Assembly (NCBI GenBank): GCA_017458195.1
Contig: JAFTGI010000089.1
Coordinates: 1-36,234, forward strand
DNA length: 36,234 nt
Source of the DNA: Prevotella sp.
Lineage (GTDB): Bacteria > Bacteroidota > Bacteroidia > Bacteroidales > Bacteroidaceae
Reading direction: 5' to 3'
Part shown: positions 25,393 to 34,249 of the stretch, one piece after another
Layout: each line of letters starts with the position of its first letter
How positions within the stretch are numbered: the first letter of the stretch is position 1
Made by a program: the position numbers and the translations under genes
The notes under the pieces: generated by a model
The model's database searches: none
Seen by the model: only the letters and a program-made list of their open reading frames with translations
Told to the model about the DNA's origin: nothing

Positions 25393-26040
25393 ATGGCAAA
25401 GAACTCAGCATGGCAAGACGACTACTGGCTGCTACTGATGCAGCTCTACCTCAAGTGGCCCACAGGCGTAAAACCCCTCTACAGCCGCGACATGGTCAGC
25501 CTGAGCCTCGAACTGCACATCCCGCCGCAGGCCCTGCAGGCCCGCATGCGGCAGATCGACCGGCTCGAGACGCCCCGCATCGAGCGCATCTGGCAGACCT
25601 ACAGCAAGAGTCCCAGCCGGCTGGCCCGGGCCGTGAGGCTGCTGCGCGAGATGAAGGGCTTCGGCGCGGCCGACAACTTCTACGACGGTGTGGAGGTGCA
25701 GGAGACCTTCGAGCGCGACTTCCGTCCGCTGAGCGAGGATGAGCGGCTGACGCCCGTGGCGCTGGTGCTCGTGCTCGACCTCTACTTCCAGCTGACGCCG
25801 CAGACGATGGTCAGGGAGACGCCTGAGGTGCAGCAGATGGGCCGTCTGCTGCGGCTGAGTGCCGACGACGTGGTCGAGGTGCTCGACGTGTTCCAGCATT
25901 GCGACCCCTACCTGAACCGCCAGGACGTGACGTTCTCGCCCTTGCTGCTGCCCTGTCAGCACGTGTGGCAGCGCTACGCCAGCCAGGACCCGGCACTGCT
26001 GCATGCGCTGGCCGAGGAAATGAGGGCGTTTTTTAGATAA
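25393..26040 (+). CDS. Hypothetical protein upstream of rpoN
   Basis: 215 residues, mostly alpha-helical by composition, with no signal peptide or membrane helix, so cytosolic. I do not recognise the family. Notable stretches are an aromatic N-terminus (SAWQDDYWLLLMQLYLKWPTG), a middle part IERIWQTYSKSPSRLARAVR and the repeated leucine/valine pattern VALVLVLDLYF. Three acidic clusters lie in the second half. It has its own promoter; rpoN begins 36 bp after its stop, so the two may be cotranscribed. The stop codon is the first part of a heptad array (AGATAAC). Codon use and base composition match the housekeeping genes. Confidence 0.75.
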   Translation: MAKNSAWQDDYWLLLMQLYLKWPTGVKPLYSRDMVSLSLELHIPPQALQARMRQIDRLETPRIERIWQTYSKSPSRLARAVRLLREMKGFGAADNFYDGVEVQETFERDFRPLSEDERLTPVALVLVLDLYFQLTPQTMVRETPEVQQMGRLLRLSADDVVEVLDVFQHCDPYLNRQDVTFSPLLLPCQHVWQRYASQDPALLHALAEEMRAFFR

Positions 26041-26069
26041 CAGATAAAAGATAATAGATATTAGATATT
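26035..26069. repeat. Heptad tandem array (AGATAAA) before rpoN
   Basis: Five units: AGATAAC 26035-26041 (contains the TAA stop of the upstream gene), AGATAAA 26042-26048, AGATAAT 26049-26055, AGATATT 26056-26062 and 26063-26069. The TTG start of rpoN lies 6 bp further on. Confidence 0.9.
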
Positions 26070-26075
26070 TTTATT

Positions 26076-27572
26076 TTGGCTCAGATTCAGACTCAGGAAC
26101 AGCGACAGGAGCAACGGCTCGGGCAGAGCATCTCGGCCCAGCAGCTGCTGCAGGCTCAGCTGGTGGAACTGCCCATCCAGCAGCTGGCGGAGCGCATCGA
26201 GACTGAGATGCACGACAACCCGGCGCTGGAGGCGGCCATCGACGACGAGCCGCACGACTGGGCTGAGCCCGACGCCCCTGCGGCCGACGAGACCGACGAC
26301 TTCGACAGCCAGCGCGAGCGCGAGGAGCGCAGCGATGCCCTCGACGCCGCGCTCGAGGGCATCGGCCGCGACGACGAGGACCTGCCCGTCTATCAGGGCG
26401 GACGGTCGACGGCTGAGGAGCGCGAGGACATGGTCTACGCCGACTCGCTGTCGTTCTACGACCAGCTGCTCGAGCAGGTGGGGCAGATGGAGCTCAGCGA
26501 GCACGACCGCTACGTCATGGAATACCTCATCCGCTCGCTCGACGACGACGGTCTGCTGCGCTCATCGCTCTCGTCGATTGCCGACGAGCTGGCCATCTAT
26601 CACAACATAGACCTCGGCACCGACGAGCTGGAGCTGATCCTGAAGAAAATGCAGAGGCTCGACCCGCCGGGCATCGGCGCCCGCTCGCTGCAGGAGTGCC
26701 TCCTGCTGCAGATTGACCGCCGCGAGCCCTCGGAGCTGACGAGCCTGATGCGCGAGGTGGTCAGCCGCCACTTCGACGAGTTCACGAAGAAGCACTGGAG
26801 CCGCATCCGCCAGTCGATGGGCCTCAGCGAGGAGCAGGCCGACGCCGTCATCAGCGAGCTGCGACGGCTGAACCCCAAGCCGGGCGCCTCGATGGGCGAG
26901 GTCGTCGGCAAGTCGATGCAGCAGATCACACCCGACTTCATCGTCGACACGCAGGACGACGGCACCGTCACGTTCACGCTGAACACGGGCGACGTGCCAC
27001 AGCTACAGGTGTCGGAGACGTTCGCCCAGCTGCTGAAGGAATTCCAGCAGAACCGTCAGAGCCTGACGCGCCAGCAGAAGGAGGCCCTGCTCTACTCGAA
27101 GCAGAAGGTCGACGCCGCCCAGAGCTTCATCGACGCCGTCGAGATGCGCCGCCAGACGCTGACAAAGACGATGAAGGCCATCATCCGCCATCAGCATCGC
27201 TTCTTCGAGGACGGCGACGAGGCCTCGCTGCGCCCCATGATCCTGAAGGACATCGCCGAGAAGACGGGGCTCGACCTGAGCACCATCTCGCGCGTCAGCA
27301 ACTCGAAGTACGCACAGACCCGGTGGGGCACGTTCCCCCTGAAATACTTCTTCAGCGACGGCATCACGACCGAAACGGGCGAGGAGCTGTCGACGCGCGA
27401 GATCAAGGCTGCCCTGCGCGACATCATCGAAGCCGAGGACAAGCGCAAGCCGCTGAGCGACGAGGCCCTGTGCGCCCTGCTGCGCCAGAAGGGCTACCCG
27501 ATAGCCCGCCGCACGGTGGCCAAGTATCGCGAACAGCTGAACATCCCCGTGGCGAGGCTGAGGAAAAATTAA
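26076..27572 (+). CDS. rpoN: RNA polymerase sigma-54 factor
   Basis: 498 residues. Directs RNA polymerase to -24/-12 promoters that need enhancer-binding ATPases. Region I is glutamine- and leucine-rich (QTQEQRQEQRLGQSISAQQL, residues about 5-24), followed by the acidic region II (about 50-110). The core-binding domain covers about 120-310. The helix-turn-helix lies near ILKDIAEKTGLDLSTISRVSNSKY, and the RpoN box ARRTVAKYRE at 477-486 is perfect. The start is TTG at 26076, giving MAQIQTQEQ, which matches the usual N-terminus; no ATG is available before region I. No ribosome-binding sequence is visible, only the heptad array. No enhancer-binding activator gene lies in this window. Confidence 0.97.
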   Translation: MAQIQTQEQRQEQRLGQSISAQQLLQAQLVELPIQQLAERIETEMHDNPALEAAIDDEPHDWAEPDAPAADETDDFDSQREREERSDALDAALEGIGRDDEDLPVYQGGRSTAEEREDMVYADSLSFYDQLLEQVGQMELSEHDRYVMEYLIRSLDDDGLLRSSLSSIADELAIYHNIDLGTDELELILKKMQRLDPPGIGARSLQECLLLQIDRREPSELTSLMREVVSRHFDEFTKKHWSRIRQSMGLSEEQADAVISELRRLNPKPGASMGEVVGKSMQQITPDFIVDTQDDGTVTFTLNTGDVPQLQVSETFAQLLKEFQQNRQSLTRQQKEALLYSKQKVDAAQSFIDAVEMRRQTLTKTMKAIIRHQHRFFEDGDEASLRPMILKDIAEKTGLDLSTISRVSNSKYAQTRWGTFPLKYFFSDGITTETGEELSTREIKAALRDIIEAEDKRKPLSDEALCALLRQKGYPIARRTVAKYREQLNIPVARLRKN

Positions 27573-27610
27573 AAAAGTAAAAAGGTAAAAAAGTAAAAAG
27601 GTAAAAAAAC
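27571..27610. repeat. Octad tandem array (AAAAAAGT) after rpoN
   Basis: AAAAAAGT 27571-27578, AAAAAGGT 27579-27586, AAAAAAGT 27587-27594, AAAAAGGT 27595-27602 and AAAAAAAC 27603-27610, all in exact 8-bp phase. It begins inside the stop codon of rpoN and runs straight into the second octad element. Confidence 0.9.
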
Positions 27611-27615
27611 TGAAG

Positions 27616-27746
27616 TTTCGGAGGTACGGAGGTACGAAGGTACGGAGGTACGAGGATAGACCCAGAACACCCAAACAGCAAAACTGACCTCGCACCCTCG
27701 GCCTCGAAGAGGCTGACCCCCGCACCCCCGTACCACCGGAAACAGA
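27616..27746. repeat. Octad-repeat element, copy 2
   Basis: One 44-bp block (27616-27659: TTTC, GGAGGTAC, GGAGGTAC, GAAGGTAC, GGAGGTAC, GAGGATAG), then the same unique part as copy 1 (CAAAACTGACCTCGCACC..., GCCTCGAAGAGGC) with a few extra bases, and the inverted right end CCCCCGTACCACCGGAAA. Copy 1 at 10663 has two blocks, so block number varies. A small hairpin GGATGTGAAACATCC follows at 27747-27761. No gene is seen in the gap 27573-27789. Confidence 0.85.
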
Positions 27747-27789
27747 GGATGTGAAACATCCGAAATTTGAATAAAAAATTAAAAACGAG

Positions 27790-28419
27790 GTGACCAGAGA
27801 GAAGAGTATCATCTATGCGGCGCGGTGCGTGAGCCTGGTGTTCACGCCGTTCTACCTGCCACTGTTGGGACTGGCGGCGCTCTTCTCGTTCAGTTATCTC
27901 AACCTGCTGCCCATCGAGTACCGGCTGACGGTGCTCCTGCTGGTCTACTTCTTCACTATCCTGCTGCCCACGTTCCTCATCCACCTCTACCGCCGCGCGC
28001 AGGGATGGACCCTCATCGAACTTGGACAGAAGCGCCGCCGCATGGTGCCCTACGCCATTTCTATCCTGTGCTACCTGACGTGCATCTGGCTCATGCAGCG
28101 CCTTCACATCTATCATTTCGTGCCTATCATCCTCATTGCCGCGCTGCTCATCCAGATGGTGTGCGCGCTGATCAACGTGTGGTGGAAGATTTCCACCCAC
28201 ATGGCCGGCATCGGAGGCGTCACGGGCGCACTCATCATCTTCTCCGAACGGTTTTCGTTTAACCCCGTCTGGTGGCTCTGTCTGGTGCTCGTCCTGGCCG
28301 GCGTGCTCGGCACGGCGCGCATGATCCTCCGCCAGCACTCGCTCGCACAGGTGCTCTGCGGCTATGCCGTGGGCCTGGTGTGCGCTTTCTTCGGAATCAA
28401 CTATCTCATGTCAATATGA
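27790..28419 (+). CDS. PAP2-like phosphatase family membrane protein
   Basis: 209 residues with five to six membrane helices. PAP2 (acid phosphatase/vanadium haloperoxidase-like) motifs are partly visible: [11 protein letters not shown] near residues 133-143 (motif II, SxHxxG-like) and [15 protein letters not shown] near 181-195 (motif III, R..H....V..G). It may dephosphorylate a lipid phosphate such as undecaprenyl or phosphatidylglycerol phosphate; motif I is not clear, so activity is uncertain. Start is GTG at 27790 after GAG; no earlier start keeps the N-terminus sensible. Its stop overlaps the purE start (ATGA), so the genes are translationally coupled. Confidence 0.75.
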   Translation: MTREKSIIYAARCVSLVFTPFYLPLLGLAALFSFSYLNLLPIEYRLTVLLLVYFFTILLPTFLIHLYRRAQGWTLIELGQKRRRMVPYAISILCYLTCIWLMQRLHIYHFVPIILIAALLIQMVCALINVWWKISTHMAGIGGVTGALIIFSERFSFNPVWWLCLVLVLAGVLGTARMILRQHSLAQVLCGYAVGLVCAFFGINYLMSI

Positions 28420-28922
28420 AACCATTAGTAAGCATCATCATGGGCAGCACCAGTGACCTGCCCGTCATGGAGAAGGCCTGCCGCCAGCTCGACGAGCTCG
28501 AGGTGCCCTTCGAAGTCAATGCCCTCTCAGCCCACCGCACGCCCCAGGCCGTGGAGCAGTTTGCCCGCGAGGCCCAGGGCCGCGGCATCCGAGTGATCAT
28601 CGCCGCCGCCGGCATGGCCGCCGCCCTGCCCGGCGTCATAGCCGCCCAGACGACGCTGCCCGTCATCGGCGTGCCCATCAAGGGCATGCTCGACGGTCTC
28701 GACGCCCTGCTCTCCATCGTCCAGATGCCGCCGGGCATCCCCGTGGCCACCGTCGGCGTCAACGGCGCCCAGAACGCCGCCCTCCTGGCTTGTCAGATGC
28801 TGGCCCTTAGCGACGAGGCCCTGGCCCAGCGGATGAAGGCCCACAAGGAAGGTCTGAAGCAGAAGATCGAGAAGGCCAACCGCGATCTGGCCGAAGTGAA
28901 ATTTAAATATAAAACGAATTAA
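28416..28922 (+). CDS. purE: N5-carboxyaminoimidazole ribonucleotide mutase
   Basis: 168 residues. Converts N5-CAIR to CAIR in purine synthesis. Class I motifs are GSTSD at residues 10-14, the catalytic SAHRTP at 38-43 with its histidine, and [13 protein letters not shown] at 101-113. One oddity: the usual AAHLPG motif reads AAALPG, with alanine at residue 70 in place of histidine. The ATG at 28416 overlaps the PAP2-like gene by 4 bp. An octad array separates it from ispG, the same neighbour I recall for it in Bacteroidales. No purK is in the window. Confidence 0.95.
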   Translation: MKPLVSIIMGSTSDLPVMEKACRQLDELEVPFEVNALSAHRTPQAVEQFAREAQGRGIRVIIAAAGMAAALPGVIAAQTTLPVIGVPIKGMLDGLDALLSIVQMPPGIPVATVGVNGAQNAALLACQMLALSDEALAQRMKAHKEGLKQKIEKANRDLAEVKFKYKTN

Positions 28923-28942
28923 CGGCCCCGAGTCTCGTTATC

Positions 28943-28995
28943 CCGAAATACCGAGCCTCGGAATACCGGAATACCGAAATACCGGAATACCGCCG
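28943..28995. repeat. Octad tandem array (CCGGAATA) between purE and ispG
   Basis: CCGAAATA 28943-28950, a diverged unit at 28951-28958, CGGAATA 28959-28965, CCGGAATA 28966-28973, CCGAAATA 28974-28981, CCGGAATA 28982-28989 and a partial CCGCCG. It fills most of the 87-bp gap and ends 15 bp before the ispG start. Confidence 0.85.
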
Positions 28996-29009
28996 AAAAG
29001 AAAAGAACA

Positions 29010-30161
<1,152 letters not shown>

Positions 30162-30174
30162 CATCAAGACAGCG

Positions 30175-30437
30175 AGACTACAGACTTCAGACTACAGACT
30201 TTAGACTTCAGACATAACACGGATTTCTGCGTCGCATGGAATCCGTGTTATCTGTATTTATCCGTTGTTAATCCAAAAGACAAAATTATTTCAAAGCCTT
30301 TGAAATAGTATTCAGTGCCTTTGAAATAGTGTTCAGTGGCTTTGAAATAGTATTCAGTGGCTTTGAAATAATTTTATCCAGCACTTCGTTCGACTTTCAA
30401 CTGTAGTCTAAAGTCTGTAGTCTTTGAAGTCTTGAAG
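30175..30437. repeat. Nested inverted repeats with heptads and 21-bp tandem
   Basis: Outer layer: six heptads after ispG (AGACTAC, AGACTTC, AGACTAC, AGACTTT, AGACTTC, AGACATA; 30175-30216) and the same family inverted after the sirtuin gene (30403-30439, running into its stop). Next: a perfect 12-bp stem, ATAACACGGATT 30214-30225 with AATCCGTGTTAT 30240-30251. Inner: AAAATTATTTCAAAGCC 30282-30298 with its exact inverse at 30359-30375, enclosing three 21-bp units (CTTTGAAATAGTATTCAGTG type) at 30297-30359. The whole zone lies between convergent genes and probably ends transcription from both sides. Confidence 0.85.
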
Positions 30438-31130
30438 TCAACGACAAAGTTCGGCGAAGAGTTCGCGCATGCCCTCGGAGGCCCCTTTGCAGATGTGGCG
30501 CACGCCGCTGCCGGCAGAGACGTTGTTCGGGTCGATGAGGTAGATGGGCGTGCCCGCCTTGACGTAGCGCACCAGTCCGGCGGCGGGATAGACGTTGAGC
30601 GACGTGCCGATGATGATGAAGATGTCGGCCTCCATGGCCTCGCGGGCTGCCCACTCAATGTTGGGCACGGCCTCGCCGAAGAAGACGATGTAGGGCCTGA
30701 GCAGCGAGCCGTCGCCGGCGAGGGTGCCGGGCGCCACCTCGCAGTTGTCGGGCGTCAGCGTCTGCTGATAGCGCGTGTCCTCGGGGTCGCGGCTCGAGCA
30801 GACCTTCATCAGCTCGCCGTGCAGATGCACCACATTCGTCGAGCCGGCCTGCTCATGCAGGTTGTCGACGTTCTGCGTGACGACCACCACCTCATACTGC
30901 TCCTCCAGGCGGGCCACCAGCCGATGACCCTCGTTGGGCTTCACGCCCCAGCACTTGCGGCGCAGCATATTATAAAAATTAGTCACCAGCGTCGGGTCGG
31001 CCTCCCAACCCTCGTGCGTGGCCACCTGAGCCACGGGATATTCCTCCCAGAGGCCGTCGGCGTCGCGAAACGTCTTCAGTCCGCTCTCGACCGACATGCC
31101 GGCTCCCGTCAAAACAACAATTTTCTTCAT
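30438..31130 (-). CDS. Sir2-family NAD-dependent protein deacylase
   Basis: 230 residues, cytosolic. Removes acyl groups from lysines with NAD+. Motifs: GAGMSVESGLKTFRDADGLW (residues 9-28, NAD loop), TQNVDNLHEQAG (85-96) and the catalytic His104 in VHLHGE; the Rossmann segment FIIIGTSLNVYPAAGL follows later. The zinc module is reduced: between His104 and FGEAVP only Cys111 and Cys130 are present instead of four cysteines, so zinc is probably not bound. FYNMLRR near 52-58 resembles the FYNxRR acyl-selectivity motif of class III (CobB/SIRT5-like) enzymes but is one residue longer, so desuccinylase activity is uncertain. It is convergent with ispG. Confidence 0.92.
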   Translation of the reverse strand: MKKIVVLTGAGMSVESGLKTFRDADGLWEEYPVAQVATHEGWEADPTLVTNFYNMLRRKCWGVKPNEGHRLVARLEEQYEVVVVTQNVDNLHEQAGSTNVVHLHGELMKVCSSRDPEDTRYQQTLTPDNCEVAPGTLAGDGSLLRPYIVFFGEAVPNIEWAAREAMEADIFIIIGTSLNVYPAAGLVRYVKAGTPIYLIDPNNVSAGSGVRHICKGASEGMRELFAELCR

Positions 31131-31157
31131 AAGCTAATAAGAATTATTAAAACTCTA

Positions 31158-31165
31158 CAAAAATA
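31158..31165 (-). promoter_or_regulatory. Possible -7 box of the sirtuin gene
   Basis: Minus-strand TATTTTTG, 28 bp before the ATG at 31130; no clear -33 partner. Confidence 0.45.
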
Positions 31166-31208
31166 GTGATTTTTCGCGAAATATCGCGCAGAAATCAGAG
31201 AAAATGTT

Positions 31209-31216
31209 TAACTTTG
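31209..31216 (+). promoter_or_regulatory. Promoter -7 box of the FKBP operon
   Basis: TAACTTTG followed by CA, 25 bp before the ATG at 31241. No TTTG is found 19-21 nt upstream; that place holds CGCG-rich DNA. Confidence 0.6.
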
Positions 31217-31240
31217 CACGATTTTTAATAGATAGAGTTC

Positions 31241-31846
31241 ATGGATAAACTGAGTTATGCCCTCGGATTGGGCATCGGACAACAACTGGCACAGATGGGT
31301 GCCAATGGTATCAACGTAGACGATTTCGCACAGTCGATCCGCGACGTGCTGCAAGGCAACCCCCTGAAGATGAAGCATCAGGAGGCCCAGCAGATTGTGC
31401 AGCAGTACTTCATGGAGCAGGAGCAGAAGATGAACGCCGCCATGGCCGAGAAGGGCAAGCTGGCCAAGGCCGAAGGCGAGCGCTACCTGGCTGAGAACGC
31501 CAAGAAGGAGGGCGTCGTCACCCTGCCCAGCGGACTGCAGTATCAGGTCTTGCGCGAGGGCAACGGCCGCCGTCCGACGGCCAAGGACCAGGTGAAGTGC
31601 CACTACGAGGGCTTCCTCATCGACGGCACCGTCTTCGACTCGAGCGTTGAGCGCGGCGAGCCCGCCACGTTCGGTCTGCAGCAGGTAATCGCTGGCTGGA
31701 CCGAAGGTCTGCAGCTCATGCAGGAGGGCGCCAAGTATCGCTTCTTCATCCCCTATCGCCTGGCCTACGGCGAGGGAGGTGCCGGTCAGCTGATTCCGCC
31801 CTATGCCGCCCTGATCTTCGACGTCGAGCTCATCGCCGTGGTTTGA
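31241..31846 (+). CDS. FKBP-type prolyl isomerase, cytosolic
   Basis: 201 residues without a signal peptide. A helical FKBP-N dimerisation domain (about 1-85, MDKLSYALGLGIGQQLAQMG...) is joined by a long helix to the FKBP fold (about 95-201). The active-site residues are mostly kept: GTVFDSS, VIAGWTEGL, RFFIPYRLAYG and LIFDVEL. It helps fold proteins by turning Xaa-Pro bonds, like FklB/FkpA. First of three tandem paralogues; an octad array separates it from the second. Confidence 0.92.
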   Translation: MDKLSYALGLGIGQQLAQMGANGINVDDFAQSIRDVLQGNPLKMKHQEAQQIVQQYFMEQEQKMNAAMAEKGKLAKAEGERYLAENAKKEGVVTLPSGLQYQVLREGNGRRPTAKDQVKCHYEGFLIDGTVFDSSVERGEPATFGLQQVIAGWTEGLQLMQEGAKYRFFIPYRLAYGEGGAGQLIPPYAALIFDVELIAVV

Positions 31847-31850
31847 GAAG

Positions 31851-31890
31851 AATGTAAAAATTTAATAATGTAATAATTTAAAAATTAAGC
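31851..31890. repeat. Octad tandem array (AATGTAAT) between FKBP genes
   Basis: AATGTAAA 31851-31858, AATTTAAT 31859-31866, AATGTAAT 31867-31874, AATTTAAA 31875-31882 and a partial AATTAAGC 31883-31890. It starts 4 bp after a stop codon and ends 1 bp before the next ATG. Confidence 0.8.
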
Positions 31891-31891
31891 A

Positions 31892-32752
31892 ATGAAAAAG
31901 ATTTCATTCTTAGCCGCTATGGCTATCGCCGCCATCACGATGACGTCGTGCGACGGCAACGCTCCCCAGGCCAGCCTGAAGAGCGACGTTGACTCGTTCA
32001 GCTATGCACTCGGCATGGCACAGACCCAGGGCCTGAAGCCCTACCTCAGCGACCGCATGGGCGTCGACACCACCTATCTGGCCGACTTCATCAAGGGCGT
32101 CAACGAAGGCGCCAACGCCGGCGACGACAAGAAGCGCACGGCCTACTTCGCCGGTCTGCAGATTGGCCAGCAGATTGCCAACCAGATGGTGAAGGGCTAC
32201 AACTTCGAGCTCTTCGGCGAGGACTCCACTAAGACCATTTCGCTGCGCAACCTGCTCGCAGGTCTCGTCAGCGGCGTCACCGGCAAGGGTGGCAAGATGA
32301 CCATCCAGGAGGCTGACTCGACGGCCCAGGCCCTGATGGCAGCCATCAAGGCCCACCGCTTCGATGAGAACAAGCAGAAGGGTGTGGCTTTCCTCGAGGA
32401 GAATGCCAAGAAGGAAGGCGTGAAGGTCACTGAGAGCGGCCTGCAGTACAAGGTGCTGAAGGAAGGCAACGGCGCCGTGCCCACCGACACGTCGACCGTC
32501 GAGGTGAACTATGAGGGCCGCCTCGTCGACGGCACCGTCTTCGACGCCTCCAACAAGTACGGCGACAAGCCCGCCACGTTCCGCGTCAACCAGGTCATCA
32601 AGGGCTGGACCGAGGCTCTGAAGATGATGCCTGCCGGTTCGGAGTGGGAGATCTACATCCCCGAGGAGCTGGCCTACGGCGCCCAGGGCTCACGCGGCAT
32701 CGACCCGCTGTCGGCTCTCATCTTCAAGGTTGAACTCGTTAACGTGAAGTAA
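31892..32752 (+). CDS. FKBP-type prolyl isomerase, predicted lipoprotein
   Basis: 286 residues. The N-terminus MKKISFLAAMAIAAITMTSC has a lipoprotein-like signal with Cys20 as the anchoring residue, so the protein is probably fixed to a membrane facing the periplasm. FKBP-N domain about 30-165 (DSFSYALGMAQTQGLKPYL), FKBP domain about 180-286 with GTVFDAS, VIKGWTEALKMMP and ELAYGAQGSRGI. Its N-terminal domain is closely related to that of the third paralogue (VDTTYLADF against VDTAYMADF), so these two probably arose by the later duplication. The third gene begins 10 bp after its stop. Confidence 0.92.
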   Translation: MKKISFLAAMAIAAITMTSCDGNAPQASLKSDVDSFSYALGMAQTQGLKPYLSDRMGVDTTYLADFIKGVNEGANAGDDKKRTAYFAGLQIGQQIANQMVKGYNFELFGEDSTKTISLRNLLAGLVSGVTGKGGKMTIQEADSTAQALMAAIKAHRFDENKQKGVAFLEENAKKEGVKVTESGLQYKVLKEGNGAVPTDTSTVEVNYEGRLVDGTVFDASNKYGDKPATFRVNQVIKGWTEALKMMPAGSEWEIYIPEELAYGAQGSRGIDPLSALIFKVELVNVK

Positions 32753-32762
32753 ACCGCGTCTT

Positions 32763-33665
32763 ATGAAAAAGACACTCATAGCAGCACTCGCCCTCATCGT
32801 GGCGGGTGCTTCTTTTACGACAGCCGAGGCTGCCAAGAAGAAAAAGAAGGAGGCCGTGAAGGCCGCCGTCGTCGTGCCTGCACCCGTCAGCCTCGTCAGC
32901 GGCAGCGACTCGCTCTCCTACATCGCCGGCATGACCTTCACCGAGGGTCTGCTGCCCTATCTGCAGAACCAGATGAAGGTCGACACCGCCTACATGGCCG
33001 ACTTCGTCAACGGATTCCGCGAGGCCATTGCCGCCAGCAGCAACCCGAAGGCCGTGGCCCGCATGGCCGGCATGCAGATTGCCGAACAGGTGAAGCAGCG
33101 CATGCTGCCCGGCATCCGCCAGGAATTCACCGACACGCCCGACAGCATCGTCGAGCAGATCCTCTTCCGCGGATTCACCGACGCCCTGACAGCCGACACA
33201 ACCCACTTCACGTCAAAGGCCGCACAGGAGCTCTTCCGCACAAAGCAGCAGGTGAACAAGCAAGCCAAGACAGCCAAGCTGACCGAGGCCGGCCGCAAGT
33301 TCCTGGCCGAGAACAAGACGAAGCCCGGCATCATCACCACCCCCAGCGGACTGCAGTATGAAGTGCTCGTGCAGGGTGAGGGCGACGTGCCCCAGAAGTC
33401 GGACAAGGTGAAGGTGCACTACGAAGGCCGCCTCATCGACGGCACCGTCTTCGACGCCTCGTCGAAGCACGGCACCGAGCCCTCGTCGTTCCGCGCCGAC
33501 CAGGTCATCAAGGGATGGACCGAGGCCCTGACCATGATGCCCGTCGGCTCGAAGTGGCGCCTCTACATCCCGCAGGAGCTGGCCTACGGCGAGCGTCAGG
33601 CCGGGCAGATACCCCCCTACTCGACCCTGATCTTCGACGTCGAGTTGGTCGGAATTGAAAAGTAA
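32763..33665 (+). CDS. FKBP-type prolyl isomerase, periplasmic
   Basis: 300 residues with an ordinary signal peptide (MKKTLIAALALIVAGASFTTA, cut near AEA) and no lipobox cysteine, so probably soluble in the periplasm. A lysine-rich stretch (AAKKKKKEAVKAA, 24-36) follows the cleavage site. FKBP-N domain about 45-180, FKBP domain about 195-300 with GTVFDASSKHG, VIKGWTEALTMMP and ELAYGERQAGQI. Last gene of the three-gene unit; a hairpin terminator follows. Confidence 0.92.
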   Translation: MKKTLIAALALIVAGASFTTAEAAKKKKKEAVKAAVVVPAPVSLVSGSDSLSYIAGMTFTEGLLPYLQNQMKVDTAYMADFVNGFREAIAASSNPKAVARMAGMQIAEQVKQRMLPGIRQEFTDTPDSIVEQILFRGFTDALTADTTHFTSKAAQELFRTKQQVNKQAKTAKLTEAGRKFLAENKTKPGIITTPSGLQYEVLVQGEGDVPQKSDKVKVHYEGRLIDGTVFDASSKHGTEPSSFRADQVIKGWTEALTMMPVGSKWRLYIPQELAYGERQAGQIPPYSTLIFDVELVGIEK

Positions 33666-33682
33666 AGAAAGAGTATATGAAT

Positions 33683-33712
33683 AAAAAATGCGCCGCTCGG
33701 CGCATTTTTTTT
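33683..33712 (+). terminator. Terminator of the FKBP operon
   Basis: AAAAATGCGCCG pairs perfectly with CGGCGCATTTTT around CT and ends in eight Ts. Confidence 0.92.
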
Positions 33713-33744
33713 CACAATTTGTTGCCGGTCTCAAGATTTTTGTG

Positions 33745-33752
33745 TACTTTTG
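33745..33752 (+). promoter_or_regulatory. Promoter -7 box of the Lrp/AsnC gene
   Basis: TACTTTTG 26 bp before the ATG at 33779; a TTTG at 33718-33721 lies 23 nt upstream, slightly far. It sits downstream of the FKBP terminator and rules out the longer in-frame start at 33677. Confidence 0.65.
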
Positions 33753-33778
33753 TTTGTTCAAAAACCAAAACACACCAA

Positions 33779-34249
33779 ATGGAAAAGATTGACAATCTTG
33801 ACAAGAAAATCTTGAGCATTCTTTCGAAGAACGCCCGCATTCCGTTTAAAGACGTTGCCGCAGAGTGCAACGTGTCGCGAGCAGCCATCCATCAGCGCGT
33901 GCAGCGACTCATCGAGAACGACGTCATCACAGGCAGCGGCTTCGACGTCAACCCCAAGTCACTGGGCTATGCCACCTGCACCTACGTGGGCATCACGCTC
34001 GAGCGCGGCTCGATGTACAAGGACGTCGTGAAGCGCCTCGAGCTCATCCCCGAGGTCATCGAGTGCCACTTCACCACCGGCCCCTACACGATGCTTGTGA
34101 AGCTCTTTGCCCGCGACAACGAACAACTGATGCAACTCATCAATGCTCAGCTGCAGGAGATTCCCGGCGTCACGGCCACCGAGACGCTCATCTCGCTCGA
34201 GCAGAGCATCAAGCGCGAAATACCCGTCGACTTTAAAGACAACGACTAA
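33779..34249 (+). CDS. Lrp/AsnC-family transcription regulator
   Basis: 156 residues. The N-terminal winged helix-turn-helix (about 1-60: DNLDKKILSILSKNARIPFK, then VSRAAIHQRVQRL) binds DNA. The C-terminal RAM domain (about 65-150) forms an octamer and usually senses an amino acid. The ligand is unknown. The ATG at 33779 gives the standard MEKIDNLDKKIL start. The next gene, a GATase-dipeptidase fusion, begins with the base right after its stop, so the two are cotranscribed and the regulator may sense an amino acid or peptide product of that enzyme (inference). Confidence 0.93.
   Translation: MEKIDNLDKKILSILSKNARIPFKDVAAECNVSRAAIHQRVQRLIENDVITGSGFDVNPKSLGYATCTYVGITLERGSMYKDVVKRLELIPEVIECHFTTGPYTMLVKLFARDNEQLMQLINAQLQEIPGVTATETLISLEQSIKREIPVDFKDND

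Noticed and set aside
30162..30437. Small RNA or tRNA gene between ispG and the sirtuin
   Set aside because: The folding comes from inverted and tandem repeats; there is no tRNA cloverleaf, anticodon arm or promoter box.
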